Shown here piece by piece: positions 15,301-23,438 of a stretch of DNA of 29,124 bases. This stretch comes from a virus. Position numbers and translations under genes: made by a program. A model generated the notes under the pieces. It made no database searches. It was given only the letters and a program-made list of their open reading frames with translations, and had not been told where the DNA came from. The stretch spans positions 1 through 29,124 of the IMG/VR virus record IMGVR_UViG_3300030406_002810. The stretch is one strand, 5' to 3'. Every line of letters starts with the position of its first letter. Within the stretch, counting starts at the first letter, position 1.

Positions 15301-16145
15301 TTCATTTTTCCAGTATTTAAAAGTTTAAGTCTTCTAGCTTCTTTTTTAAGTTGACTGTAGGTAGCTGTATTAATATTAAATCTAGTATTATTAATTCCTC
15401 CTAAAAGTTTGTTAACATCTTCTTGTAATATTTTACCTTTAGCTATAGCAACATCTATTTCTTTAGCTGTCTTACCTGCAAACTTATTATATAATTTACT
15501 GTAACCAACTCCAAGTCCTTGACCTAGAGATGATATACCAAAACCTGCTCCTAGCCCGAGAGTAGTTCCTTTTACAAACTCTTCAAATGTAGGTAATCTT
15601 TGTTCATCAATAACGTAAAGTCCTGTGGTAAATGCACTTCCTTGTAATCCTCCTTTTAGAGTTTGTTCTCCTATTTTTCTAACTGCTGTTTTCCTAACAA
15701 CATCTGTACCACCTTTAACAGTTTTACCTGCGGGTAATATATTTAATAACCCGCTCATAATAGCTCTTCCTTGACTAACGTCTTCTGCTCCCTCTATTTG
15801 TGTTTGACTAAGTACACTAGCTCCATATCCTGCTCCAAATTTTATAAGAGGGTAAGTAATAAAAGCAGCAGGAGGAAAGGCAGACGCACCTGCTATAGCT
15901 ATGGGTTCAGAAGCTATCCCTATACCTACTTCTGTTGCTATTGAACCTGCTATTTGTCCACCTGATAATCCTTTTAATTCATCTTCTTCTGCATCAATTT
16001 CAGCAGCTACAAGTTCAGCTTGTTTATTTAATACAGCAAAATTAGGAATATTTGAAGGAGCGGGTTGGTTCTCTCTATATAGATAAGATGTATCATCGAA
16101 TTTTCTAGTTTTGTTTTCTTCTATAAGTTTGTCAAATACACCCAC
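12366..16145 (-). CDS. Internal virion protein D (T7 gp16-like)
   Basis: Very large ejection protein of the internal core, expected to enter the cell envelope and help DNA translocation. 1259 residues (T7 gp16: 1318). The N-terminal region has Gly/Ala-rich hydrophobic stretches (about 63-112, 120-140, 193-215) that could insert in membrane. A short SAP/Rho-N-like helix pair (about 260-296, YSQLKKEARRLKLLN then MNKSQLKKAIQNKI) may bind nucleic acid. I do not see the transglycosylase motif that T7 gp16 carries near its N-terminus. The gene follows gp15 by two bases and is followed directly by the holin-like gene rather than a tail fibre. Confidence 0.85.
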   Translation of the reverse strand: MGVFDKLIEENKTRKFDDTSYLYRENQPAPSNIPNFAVLNKQAELVAAEIDAEEDELKGLSGGQIAGSIATEVGIGIASEPIAIAGASAFPPAAFITYPLIKFGAGYGASVLSQTQIEGAEDVSQGRAIMSGLLNILPAGKTVKGGTDVVRKTAVRKIGEQTLKGGLQGSAFTTGLYVIDEQRLPTFEEFVKGTTLGLGAGFGISSLGQGLGVGYSKLYNKFAGKTAKEIDVAIAKGKILQEDVNKLLGGINNTRFNINTATYSQLKKEARRLKLLNTGKMNKSQLKKAIQNKIKNNKQVTGLPKSPLNDFNIDDVDEAIRLIDSTLQNTANGRGATISRDTKIIFKNYTSKFMGDFQTLVTAKSQEEQIKIAKVILGRLPKYRKFDDAMSRHDYNYGASLQGKSAKAGKTIYQNNVSARANQRAKELKDLEQMLKDFIDGKPLSKEIIAYYKKFKIDLGNPQKARDEQIRRMMVHLDNMYNQTKKEGGVLGQAIDSYFSARLLQALNATKTAFVGVPSATITGITQPIINTPANIQKAYGLNVPLSKKLQYASADLFATTEYFKAILPKYGIYRGIANTYRNQGESNFIYRDRHGFMPDTSFKPANVMPWKLQNDLRKTQRIMSVEDATANYAEYIKRLNANIMNSKLGDAGRFFFNHGMSLLGSLEEATLMGHAYRSLRASGIKEGIENGVDDVKAYSDDYINNALNRSDKGDVQFNYDPKYADDINEVRRAHFRTLDIDPKDIRNNLVDDMVKKITQVQGNHDEAGIIARTVMMFVGVPLRATRESLAYSPFGAVPVLADLTRRGTARVESKITFDFKGTRNVSVGKYEKAIGEADTIITKQQDIVNSTGDPKTKQEALIQIAKAKEEISELKQLRREESYQQLGKLAIGMGIFLHSYEMAKEGHLTGTMAFLTDEQRFDMMKVQGAPKPFKALYGEAEYDYRYFDPIKLSSAFAADLAMYNALKEQGMLTEDQTFDKFIASFIKAAYTESPFAQGVKQVSGITSDIAEVRERAAESIVSGLIPVPSEIRRYNTFQQEFIPDYTNPENMFEDSLSKALGKQVANYRLNTLGEPLKREEPNVLNYFIAFAGKKVVKREAIDDVLLTDAMTFGTITDTPKSFERLNLMEFVNEKGQTLYSFYGNEINKKTGVISLRQELNQAIKKPIFQKLYKNNGETKSGGYVMTDAGQKINLGIQEVIKPIISNRRKIAKQNILNPNKRIARDFVNKDGKNIYDIIKERQSLPVVGEGNILDILGL

Positions 16146-16147
16146 TA

Positions 16148-18400
16148 TTAATTACCTCCTCTAAATGGAGAAGTATTAAGTAATCTAAGTTTTCTATTTA
16201 TAACATCAGTTTGCACGCTAAGAATTGTTTCAAAATCTTCTAGACTATCTATACCAAACGATTGCCAAAACTTATAATTTTCTTTAGCTTCATCAGAAGC
16301 TTTAGGATTTTTAAATCCATCATTTTTAAAAAATTCACTAGCTACATTTAAGTGTTGTAACACTTCTTCACCTAAAGAGTTGAAGTAAAAAGGAACTCCT
16401 TCTAATTCTTCTATTAAGTCTTTATTTAATGAAGCCATAGTAGGAAACCCATGTAATAATACATGGTATTTTAATAATCTTTTTCTTTTATCAATATCAT
16501 CTATTTCTGCATAGATGGCATTTCTATCATTTAACATCTCTTCTTCTGTTGTACCATCAAAGAAAGATTTAAATTTATAAGGAGTTTCTATTCCAAAAAG
16601 TTTTTGAATAGCTGTTGGTTTTTCTCTTTCTTCTACTGTTGGTAAACTTTTCTCTTCTTCTTCTGCACGATTTTGAAGTAAGGTATCTAGGTCTAGACTT
16701 AATTCATCTTGAAGGTTTCTTCTAGCTTCTACTTCTTCTTTATAGTTATTTTCTAACTTACTTGCTTCTTCTCTTATTCTACTATTAAATATTTCAAAAC
16801 TACCATTTGATTCTTTCCATACTTGTGAAGCTATTCTTTGCATTTCATTTTTAAATTCAATGTCATACTCAGCAACGTAGTTATCATCAGCGGGGTTTGT
16901 ACCTGTAAAACTATCATTTTTACTTATTTGTGATGTAAACTCGCTTATAACATCATTATATCTACTATTTATTGTATCTGTCTTCCAACTTAAAGATTGT
17001 AGTTCTTTTTGACGCATAGCTGTATACATAGGGTCTTGGTTATGTACTGTTTTGTCTCCGATATTTTTAGGAAGGGATGGGTCAGTTAATCTTCTTGGGT
17101 CTCCATTAATAAAAGCTTCTCTTCTTTTAAAAAGTTCGTTCATTTCTTCTTGAGAAAAAGCACCTATATTAGAAGGTCTAGCTTTAGCATAAGTAGTAGC
17201 AAATTCTACATTTTTAAAAATTTGTGAAGAAACTAAGTCTCTATGATAATCAGTTGTTTGAGCTGCTTGAAATTTTAAGTAAGCTATTTGAAAACTTCTA
17301 AAGTCTCCTTTTTCTAAAGCAATTTTAAATTCTTCTCCACCTTTTAAGTTATATCTTTTTACTAATAGGTCTATACTTTTATCTAAGTCTTCTTTCGGTA
17401 TTCCAAGGTCAATAGAAGTTCTTATACCATCCATAGCAATACCAAAAGCTTTTGACTCATTAGTATAGTCTACCTCTGTTTCTTCTTCATACTCAGCTAC
17501 AGTTTTTCTAAAATTTGTAAAACTTATTTTTCTTTTTCCAGCCCCTAATTTAGCTCCTTTAAATACTTCAAATTTTTCTCCTGCTTCTATAAGTTTATTA
17601 GCTAGTTCTATATTTTTATTTTCTAAAGCAACAGCAACCCCTGCTTCTATTTGCTGAACCATTAGTTCACTTTTTTTGCTAGAGTCTATAGGTAATTTAT
17701 CTAAACCTGATTTATAAGCTGTTAAAACACTACCAACATCTATGTTAGGTATTTCTAAGTTTTCTAAAAAATTAGTATTCTCTTGTAATATAACACCCTC
17801 TTGGTGGTTAGCTAAATAATTTTCAGATGCTTTTTTAACAGCTTCTCCCATAATTTCATTAAACGCTTTATCGTTAGCTTCTGTTTGATAAGGATTAATT
17901 TTAAATAGTTCTGCGTTATCACTTCTAATTTTATTTACTTCTTTTTCAAGACTAGCATTAAAAGTTTTTATATCAGGGTTATTTTGTAAATCAGAAGCTA
18001 TTGCGTTAAAATTATTTATATATTTTTCAGCATTAATTTTGTAGTGTCGTTTTACTAAACCCTCGTTATACGCTTTATTATATCCAAAAATACTAACTGT
18101 TCTTTCATCACCTTTAGCTAATTCTTCGGCTACTTGTTCATCGGTTAATCCTGCTAAATCATCTGCTGCTTCAGCTTGAGCAATCCCTACTCCTTGACTA
18201 TAAACTTTTGGAATATCTCCAAGTGTTTCTGCTAGCTGTAACAATTCGTTAGTTCTAGGTGTAGGTAATACGCCTAAACTAGAACCTCCACTTGGAACAA
18301 TAGTACTGCTTAAAGTTGGTGTAACACCTTTAAATTCAACATCTACACGTTCTTCAGACGCACCTAATAAACTTTTTAAAGTTTGTATCTTTGAACTCAT
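16148..18400 (-). CDS. Internal virion protein C (T7 gp15-like)
   Basis: Ejection/internal core protein, 750 residues, almost the same length as T7 gp15 (747). Predominantly helical and rich in Glu/Lys, with an N-terminal low-complexity linker (TPTLSSTIVPSGGSSLGVLP) and a segment AAADDLAGLTDEQVAEELAKG-like at 54-75. No enzymatic motif seen. Placement between gp14-like and gp16-like genes with near-zero spacing supports the assignment. Confidence 0.85.
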   Translation of the reverse strand: MSSKIQTLKSLLGASEERVDVEFKGVTPTLSSTIVPSGGSSLGVLPTPRTNELLQLAETLGDIPKVYSQGVGIAQAEAADDLAGLTDEQVAEELAKGDERTVSIFGYNKAYNEGLVKRHYKINAEKYINNFNAIASDLQNNPDIKTFNASLEKEVNKIRSDNAELFKINPYQTEANDKAFNEIMGEAVKKASENYLANHQEGVILQENTNFLENLEIPNIDVGSVLTAYKSGLDKLPIDSSKKSELMVQQIEAGVAVALENKNIELANKLIEAGEKFEVFKGAKLGAGKRKISFTNFRKTVAEYEEETEVDYTNESKAFGIAMDGIRTSIDLGIPKEDLDKSIDLLVKRYNLKGGEEFKIALEKGDFRSFQIAYLKFQAAQTTDYHRDLVSSQIFKNVEFATTYAKARPSNIGAFSQEEMNELFKRREAFINGDPRRLTDPSLPKNIGDKTVHNQDPMYTAMRQKELQSLSWKTDTINSRYNDVISEFTSQISKNDSFTGTNPADDNYVAEYDIEFKNEMQRIASQVWKESNGSFEIFNSRIREEASKLENNYKEEVEARRNLQDELSLDLDTLLQNRAEEEEKSLPTVEEREKPTAIQKLFGIETPYKFKSFFDGTTEEEMLNDRNAIYAEIDDIDKRKRLLKYHVLLHGFPTMASLNKDLIEELEGVPFYFNSLGEEVLQHLNVASEFFKNDGFKNPKASDEAKENYKFWQSFGIDSLEDFETILSVQTDVINRKLRLLNTSPFRGGN

Positions 18401-18991
18401 TTATGCCCTTCCTATCGTAAATATATTTTTTAAATTTTCTCCAAGTGTTTCTAAACCTGTATCTAATCCTGCTTTATCCCCTACAGCATACATATTTAAT
18501 CCTGTTTGTAGACCTTGTAATACAGCTGCTCCTTTATTAACTGGAGCTATAGGAGTAGCATCATAACGCATAATATTATTTCTATAAGCTAATCCCATAT
18601 CTTTAAATCTTTGATTATAGCCTTGCCCTCTAAGTTTAGCTTGTTGTTCTATAATAAAGTTAGCATTAGCTCCACCTAATTCAAGGTCTCCTAATTTAGC
18701 TGAAACTACATTACCACCAACAAAGGATTCTCCTGCTGAAACTGTAGCTGTTGCTTCTGCTTGTATTAATCTTTTATCGTTCTCTTGTATTAGCTGAGCA
18801 TCAGTTATTCCATCTTGTATTTTTCTTAAATTTAAAGCAGTCTGTTCATTACTTACTCTTTCAGTTTCCGCAGTTTTAGCTAACTCTACATTTCTTTTTG
18901 TTATATTAGCATTATATTCTTGACCTTCTATAGAAAGTTTAGCTGTAGCAGCTGAAATTAAAGATGAAATTAATATTAAAGGTTGACACAT
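18401..18991 (-). CDS. Internal virion protein B (T7 gp14-like)
   Basis: Ejected internal core protein thought to form an outer-membrane channel in T7. 196 residues, the same length as T7 gp14. Starts MCQPLILISSLISAATAKLS, a hydrophobic N-terminus typical of the family, then a long amphipathic helix rich in Ala/Gln/Asn, and a Gly-rich C-terminus (ETLGENLKNIFTIGRA). Adjacent to gp13- and gp15-like genes in T7 order. Confidence 0.87.
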   Translation of the reverse strand: MCQPLILISSLISAATAKLSIEGQEYNANITKRNVELAKTAETERVSNEQTALNLRKIQDGITDAQLIQENDKRLIQAEATATVSAGESFVGGNVVSAKLGDLELGGANANFIIEQQAKLRGQGYNQRFKDMGLAYRNNIMRYDATPIAPVNKGAAVLQGLQTGLNMYAVGDKAGLDTGLETLGENLKNIFTIGRA

Positions 18992-18997
18992 ATTTAA

Positions 18998-19483
18998 TTA
19001 TTTTTCCTTCTTTGTTATATAAAATTTATAAAAATCTTGTCCACGTATATTTAATTTAGAACTAAAAATAGCTCCACACCATTTTAACCATCTGATAGAT
19101 AACTTATTATCTACATGAACATAGTTAGTAACTGTTCCATATTTATTAGTTAATTTATTTACCCAATATCTACAATTTCTAATAAATATTTTTTTATATT
19201 TAAAAACATCATTTGTACCTAACATCCATACATAAACTTCTTTATTAGGAGAAACACCACAACCAAAGATAATATATGGAACATTTTTATCATCTAATAA
19301 AATGTATGTTTCATCATCATATAATAAACCTTTAAATAAAGGTTCAATGGGGTCACTAGAAAAACAAGCAACTTCTAATAAATCGTGTTTACGTAAATTA
19401 TCTGCAATATGTTTAAAATATTTTTTATCTGCTTCAACTACTTTATGATTAGTAGCTCCAAAATATTCAACAAATTTATCCAA
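18998..19483 (-). CDS. Internal virion protein A (T7 gp13-like, GNAT-like fold)
   Basis: Small virion-assembly protein in T7 position 13; relatives (DUF2833) look like degenerate acetyltransferases. From a TTG at 19483 it has 161 residues: DLLEVACFS and YILLDDKNVPYIIFGCGV, then a VWMLGTN segment, as in the family. The frame is open to an ATG at 19555, but that would overlap 80 bases of the tail tubular B end and encode a peptide unlike the family. AGAAGGG lies about nine bases before the TTG. The start is therefore uncertain; T7 gp13 is 138 residues. Confidence 0.72.
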   Translation of the reverse strand: MDKFVEYFGATNHKVVEADKKYFKHIADNLRKHDLLEVACFSSDPIEPLFKGLLYDDETYILLDDKNVPYIIFGCGVSPNKEVYVWMLGTNDVFKYKKIFIRNCRYWVNKLTNKYGTVTNYVHVDNKLSIRWLKWCGAIFSSKLNIRGQDFYKFYITKKEK

Positions 19484-21962
19484 TCCTTGAAGCCCTTCTA
19501 TGTAAAAATATTTCAAACTCTGCACTAGTAAATTTAGATGGAAATGGGCTATCACTTTCTATTGATATTTTAGTATCTCCTACATCACCAAAAACAGGAA
19601 ATCTAAAGAATCCTGTATCTAATGAAGCTGAATCTGTTACTGAGTTTGTATATGTCGTAGAACCAGTAATACTTTCATTAGGTGTTACTTTAACATCAAA
19701 TCCTGAAGAGTCAGTAAAAAATATGGCACCATTTCTAATTTTATTTTTTATGAAACCTGATGGAGCTTTACTACTGCCTGCTTGTAAATTTAAAAATGGA
19801 TTAGTAAATGTATACTTCATTGTATAAGGACTACCAACATAAACTGTTCCTGTGTGAGCACTAGCCAATGTTACAAGTGTTGCTGTACCTGATAAAGGCA
19901 TAGATTCACTCAATGTTAGTTGATTACCTTCATCATCCCATACTTGTATTGTATCTCCTGCACTAGCAGTATACTCTAAATTTATAGCGTATTGAGCAAT
20001 AGTAGTTATTGAATTACCCATACCTGAATGATTATTACAAAAGTAATATGTAGTGCCTGTTGATGCGGGAGTATATTCTACCTTAGCTCCTGCTGTTCCT
20101 GCTGTTCCTGTAATTGTTACACCTGATGTTATAATACCACCTTCAGCTGAAGAACCTATTCTTAGGTCGTGCCCTGAGTTACTAGAGTCAGATAAGTCGA
20201 AAGTGTAAGTAACTCCTTGATTTAAAACTAACGCAGGATTCTTTTTTCTATCTAAATTAAATACATTTTGATAACCTGTTCCATCATCAGTTACACGAAC
20301 AGAAAATGTTTTCGCTGTGTTTACTTCTACTTTTTTACGTATATCTAAATGATTACTATAACTTAATCCTGAATCTTGAACAACATCACTTACAGGCATT
20401 TTTAAAAGATGTGTTTTACTTTCTTTTGTAGCTATAATAAACATAACACCTTCAAAAATATTAAAACTTCTTACTTCAAAATCAAATATAAATTTAGACC
20501 AAGAGCTTAATAATTTTTTATTACCACTCCAAAAATATTTGTATATATAAATTGTACTAGGAGTAGATGGAGCATAAGCAGCTATAATATCTTCAGAAGA
20601 ACTACCTTTCATAACTGTTATATCTTTTGGAATATATGTAGGAACATGTTCTGTTATTTCTGTAGCATCATAATTATCTGTTGTAGAGTTTACAATAAAT
20701 TCACGAATACCAGTTCCATTTTGTCTATTAAAAGCAAAGTAAAGATAAGAACCTAGAGCTATAGGCTTAACAGAATCGTTAGCATCAAAATTTGTTATGG
20801 GTGCTATAGATACTGTTGAAGGTGTTAATAGTGTACCGCTTTTTAAAACAAACTGACCATTATCAGCAAATAAAATTAAATTTTCTTGAAAACCTACAGC
20901 ATCTCTTAAATTAACAACTTGTGGAGAAGCGACTGTAACATCAATAGGGTCAGAGTCTAATAAAGATTGTGTGGTAGTTCTGAAAAAATTGTAACTAACT
21001 CTATTGTTTTCAAATACACCAAAACCTGCTTCTGAAAGAATTATATTATCTTCTGATAAAAATCCTAATCTATTTTTAAAAGAAAATATATTGTTAATTT
21101 TCTTACCTTTAAAAGATGGCATAGGATTAGTATTATCATCTCCTACTTGTCTTTGAGCAAAATTCATAGGCGATAATTCAAAACTATTATTTCCTGTATT
21201 AATTAATTCTTGTGGCATAGTAGTAGCATCTAAAGTAGTATTAATACCAAAACCCGCTGTTTCTTCCCAATACCCTTCATTAAAATCAGAATCATCGTTT
21301 GTAACAAATTTACAATAAAAATCATCTACTCCTGTTTCAGCGTTACCACCTACTTTTATTTTAAAATCTTTAGGAGCAACTAAAGGTAAATCAGTTATAG
21401 CTGCTACTTCTTTATGTACTTTTTTTAAACCAGCACCACCTAATCCATCTTCTACTGTGAAAGAAAAGTTAGCTCCATCATCTTTAGTTATTTTTATAGT
21501 AGCCCCTACTCTTTCAGTCGTAAATGAATTTGTAAAAGAAGTAGGCATGGTTCTGCTACTAAATCTACTAGCATCATGGTCATCACTTGTTACATCAGAT
21601 AATGCTCTTGCTATATCAGAAGTATCTGTTATCAAACTACCATCAGCAGCACTACTTTTTTCTGTAGTTGCTTCAACAACTCCAAAACCTGAAGCACTTG
21701 CTACACTAGGTGTATTTAATGTTATAGTACCACTAAAACCTTCACTAGGAACTGTTGTAGGAAATACAGGAGCATTTGACCCTGTATCATAACCCGAGCC
21801 ACCATTTAAAACAGTAATAGAAGAAACTTTTTGTCCTTGGTCAAAATCATTTGAAATAGTTGCTCCATTATTGCTATAACCACCACTAGAAGTTATAGCG
21901 GTTATAGCTGTACCACTAGCCCCACCTATAGTAGCTGATAAGTTAATTCTGTTATTAAACAT
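19476..21962 (-). CDS. Tail tubular protein B (T7 gp12-like), C-terminal 828 residues
   Basis: Forms the tail nozzle. This frame carries the body of gp12: EGYWEETAGFGINTTLDATT, then NIFSFKNRLGFLSEDNIILSEA, the beta-propeller region (PIDVTVASPQVVNLRDAV, ITEHVPTYIPKDI) and the C-terminal GFFRFPVFGDVGDTK and LHRRASRIG, all alignable by eye with T7 gp12. It lacks the N-terminal domain, which is the separate gene at 22533-23438 in the same frame, 1476 bases (492 codons) upstream. Its ATG overlaps the stop of the intervening oxygenase-like gene (TAATG). Around 570-660 it has an extra domain with H598, C642, H645 and M648 resembling a cupredoxin copper site. Glycine-rich repeats (NGGSGY) occur near the N-terminus. 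Confidence 0.9.
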   Translation of the reverse strand: MFNNRINLSATIGGASGTAITAITSSGGYSNNGATISNDFDQGQKVSSITVLNGGSGYDTGSNAPVFPTTVPSEGFSGTITLNTPSVASASGFGVVEATTEKSSAADGSLITDTSDIARALSDVTSDDHDASRFSSRTMPTSFTNSFTTERVGATIKITKDDGANFSFTVEDGLGGAGLKKVHKEVAAITDLPLVAPKDFKIKVGGNAETGVDDFYCKFVTNDDSDFNEGYWEETAGFGINTTLDATTMPQELINTGNNSFELSPMNFAQRQVGDDNTNPMPSFKGKKINNIFSFKNRLGFLSEDNIILSEAGFGVFENNRVSYNFFRTTTQSLLDSDPIDVTVASPQVVNLRDAVGFQENLILFADNGQFVLKSGTLLTPSTVSIAPITNFDANDSVKPIALGSYLYFAFNRQNGTGIREFIVNSTTDNYDATEITEHVPTYIPKDITVMKGSSSEDIIAAYAPSTPSTIYIYKYFWSGNKKLLSSWSKFIFDFEVRSFNIFEGVMFIIATKESKTHLLKMPVSDVVQDSGLSYSNHLDIRKKVEVNTAKTFSVRVTDDGTGYQNVFNLDRKKNPALVLNQGVTYTFDLSDSSNSGHDLRIGSSAEGGIITSGVTITGTAGTAGAKVEYTPASTGTTYYFCNNHSGMGNSITTIAQYAINLEYTASAGDTIQVWDDEGNQLTLSESMPLSGTATLVTLASAHTGTVYVGSPYTMKYTFTNPFLNLQAGSSKAPSGFIKNKIRNGAIFFTDSSGFDVKVTPNESITGSTTYTNSVTDSASLDTGFFRFPVFGDVGDTKISIESDSPFPSKFTSAEFEIFLHRRASRIG

Positions 21963-22546
21963 TATTCAGTCCCATCGTTATCATATTGTAAATTAAATCC
22001 TATGCTAATTCTATTTGTTTTACTTCCTACACAATGCCATAAAGGTTTTGTTTGTGTAATATTAAATGTATGAAAGTTAAATCCTTTTTTATCCCATTTA
22101 GTTACAAGTTCTTTTTTATCTTCATCATAGTATCTAAAGAAACTTTTGTTATCTTCCTCCGCCCAAGCAACATAAGTTCTGTCACCTTGCCCATCTTTTA
22201 AATTTGTATGCCAACCACAGTACCCATTTTTAGGATACCAAAAAAACCCAGTAATATTAAAGTTATAATTTTTTAAAAATAAACCTTCAAATGATTGTAG
22301 TGGGTGTCTTTCTATAGTTATACGATTATCATTATCTTCAATATCTCTAGCTTTATTTAATGTAGGAAAATTATTTTTTAAATAAATTAATCTAGATAAA
22401 GATGTCTTTTCTTCTATAGATAAATCAGAATAATCGTAACAATTTGTTCTAGTATGATATTGTAAATTAAGAATATCTTTTATTACTTTATCACCATAAC
22501 CTTCATCTACAAATTTATTAACTACTTCTAACTTAGTTATCGTCAT
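21962..22546 (-). CDS. 2OG-Fe(II) oxygenase-like protein inserted in tail tubular B gene
   Basis: 194 residues from the ATG at 22546, which lies 13 bases inside the end of the N-terminal gp12 gene. The second half looks like a jelly-roll oxygenase of a type I recall from marine phages: NGYCGWHTN with H113 and N115, GDRTYVAW, SFFRYYD, then PLWHCVGSKTNRISIGF with H171, R179 and S181. The metal triad would be H-x-N...H rather than H-x-D/E...H, so activity is uncertain. Possible role: hydroxylation of protein, or of a base or metabolite; the substrate is unknown. The ribosome-binding site is poor, as expected if it sits inside former gp12 coding DNA. Its 585 bases are an exact multiple of three. 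Confidence 0.65.
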   Translation of the reverse strand: MTITKLEVVNKFVDEGYGDKVIKDILNLQYHTRTNCYDYSDLSIEEKTSLSRLIYLKNNFPTLNKARDIEDNDNRITIERHPLQSFEGLFLKNYNFNITGFFWYPKNGYCGWHTNLKDGQGDRTYVAWAEEDNKSFFRYYDEDKKELVTKWDKKGFNFHTFNITQTKPLWHCVGSKTNRISIGFNLQYDNDGTE

Positions 22547-23438
22547 AACTAACCCAATTATATCTATAGGTTGCGGCTTCTCCTGCTCCTTCTCCAAAAT
22601 CCATTTTATATTGTTTACCAAAATCTCCTTGAGCTACAAACACTAAAGCATCAGTAGATTGAGCTGCTGATAAATCTGTAGTCATATCTGCTGTTTTTGT
22701 ATTGTTTAATAAAAAAGTTGAATCACCTATTGTTGTTGCTTTAACTTCAGTAGATGGTGTAGTGCTTGTTAAATAATGTGATGAAGAACTACTAGTAATG
22801 GTAACTACATTTGATGCAGGGTTAGCCACAGTAAAATCTGCATGTGCATTTATAGCAGTAAAAATATTATCAGCAGTTACATCATTGCTTGTATTAGGTC
22901 TCCAATTCAAAGAAGTTGAAGGAGAGCTTGAACCAACTGCTTCAGAGGTAAACGTTATAGTTTCTCCTTTTGTATTAGTTAATTGTATAGTAGTTCCTAC
23001 TGCAATATTAGCAAAATCAGTTACAGTAATAGTGTTTTCACTAACAGCTAATCTTGTAGAATCACTTGTATTAACAGGTACTTGTCCAATAGTATAACCA
23101 TCTTTATAAGATTGCACTCCTACTTTAATATTACATTCTTTACCTATTTCTCCTTCATTATCAGAATGTATTCTAAATATTCTTAATTTTGTACCATCAT
23201 GTAAAACTACATATTTTTCACTTTCACTTCTATTTATAAAATGAATAAAACTATTGGAACTAATAGCTGTTTCTAAAAGCTGTGCTAAATGTTCTGTTTG
23301 TGGTCTTTTACGTAAACCTTCTACAACAGAACTCATAGCGTTCTCTTGCTCTCTTCCTTGTCCCTCAAGTCTTTGTTTATCAGATTGTTGAGAAACACCT
23401 TGTATTAAATTAGGTACTGCTTTTGTAATTAATGGCAT
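22533..23438 (-). CDS. Tail tubular protein B, N-terminal 301 residues
   Basis: N-terminal domain of the T7 gp12-type tail nozzle. It starts MPLITKAVPNLIQGVSQQSD, then EGLRKRPQTEHLAQL, FIHFINRSESEKYVVLH and TKLRIFRI, all clear counterparts of the T7 gp12 start. After a Ser/Thr-rich variable part it reaches VFVAQGDFGKQYKMDFG, which in T7-like proteins continues into the body of the same chain. Here it stops after VSYDDN, where the oxygenase-like gene begins. It starts at the base where the gp11 stop ends. Probably expressed as a separate half of a split protein. Confidence 0.87.
   Translation of the reverse strand: MPLITKAVPNLIQGVSQQSDKQRLEGQGREQENAMSSVVEGLRKRPQTEHLAQLLETAISSNSFIHFINRSESEKYVVLHDGTKLRIFRIHSDNEGEIGKECNIKVGVQSYKDGYTIGQVPVNTSDSTRLAVSENTITVTDFANIAVGTTIQLTNTKGETITFTSEAVGSSSPSTSLNWRPNTSNDVTADNIFTAINAHADFTVANPASNVVTITSSSSSHYLTSTTPSTEVKATTIGDSTFLLNNTKTADMTTDLSAAQSTDALVFVAQGDFGKQYKMDFGEGAGEAATYRYNWVSYDDN

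Noticed and set aside
19484-19555. Upstream ATG start for the gp13-like gene
   Set aside because: It overlaps 80 bases of conserved gp12 C-terminal coding sequence and adds a peptide unlike gp13; the TTG at 19483 is preferred, though not proven.
21457-21792. 111-codon plus-strand frame inside tail tubular B
   Set aside because: Antisense shadow with no motif or ribosome-binding site.
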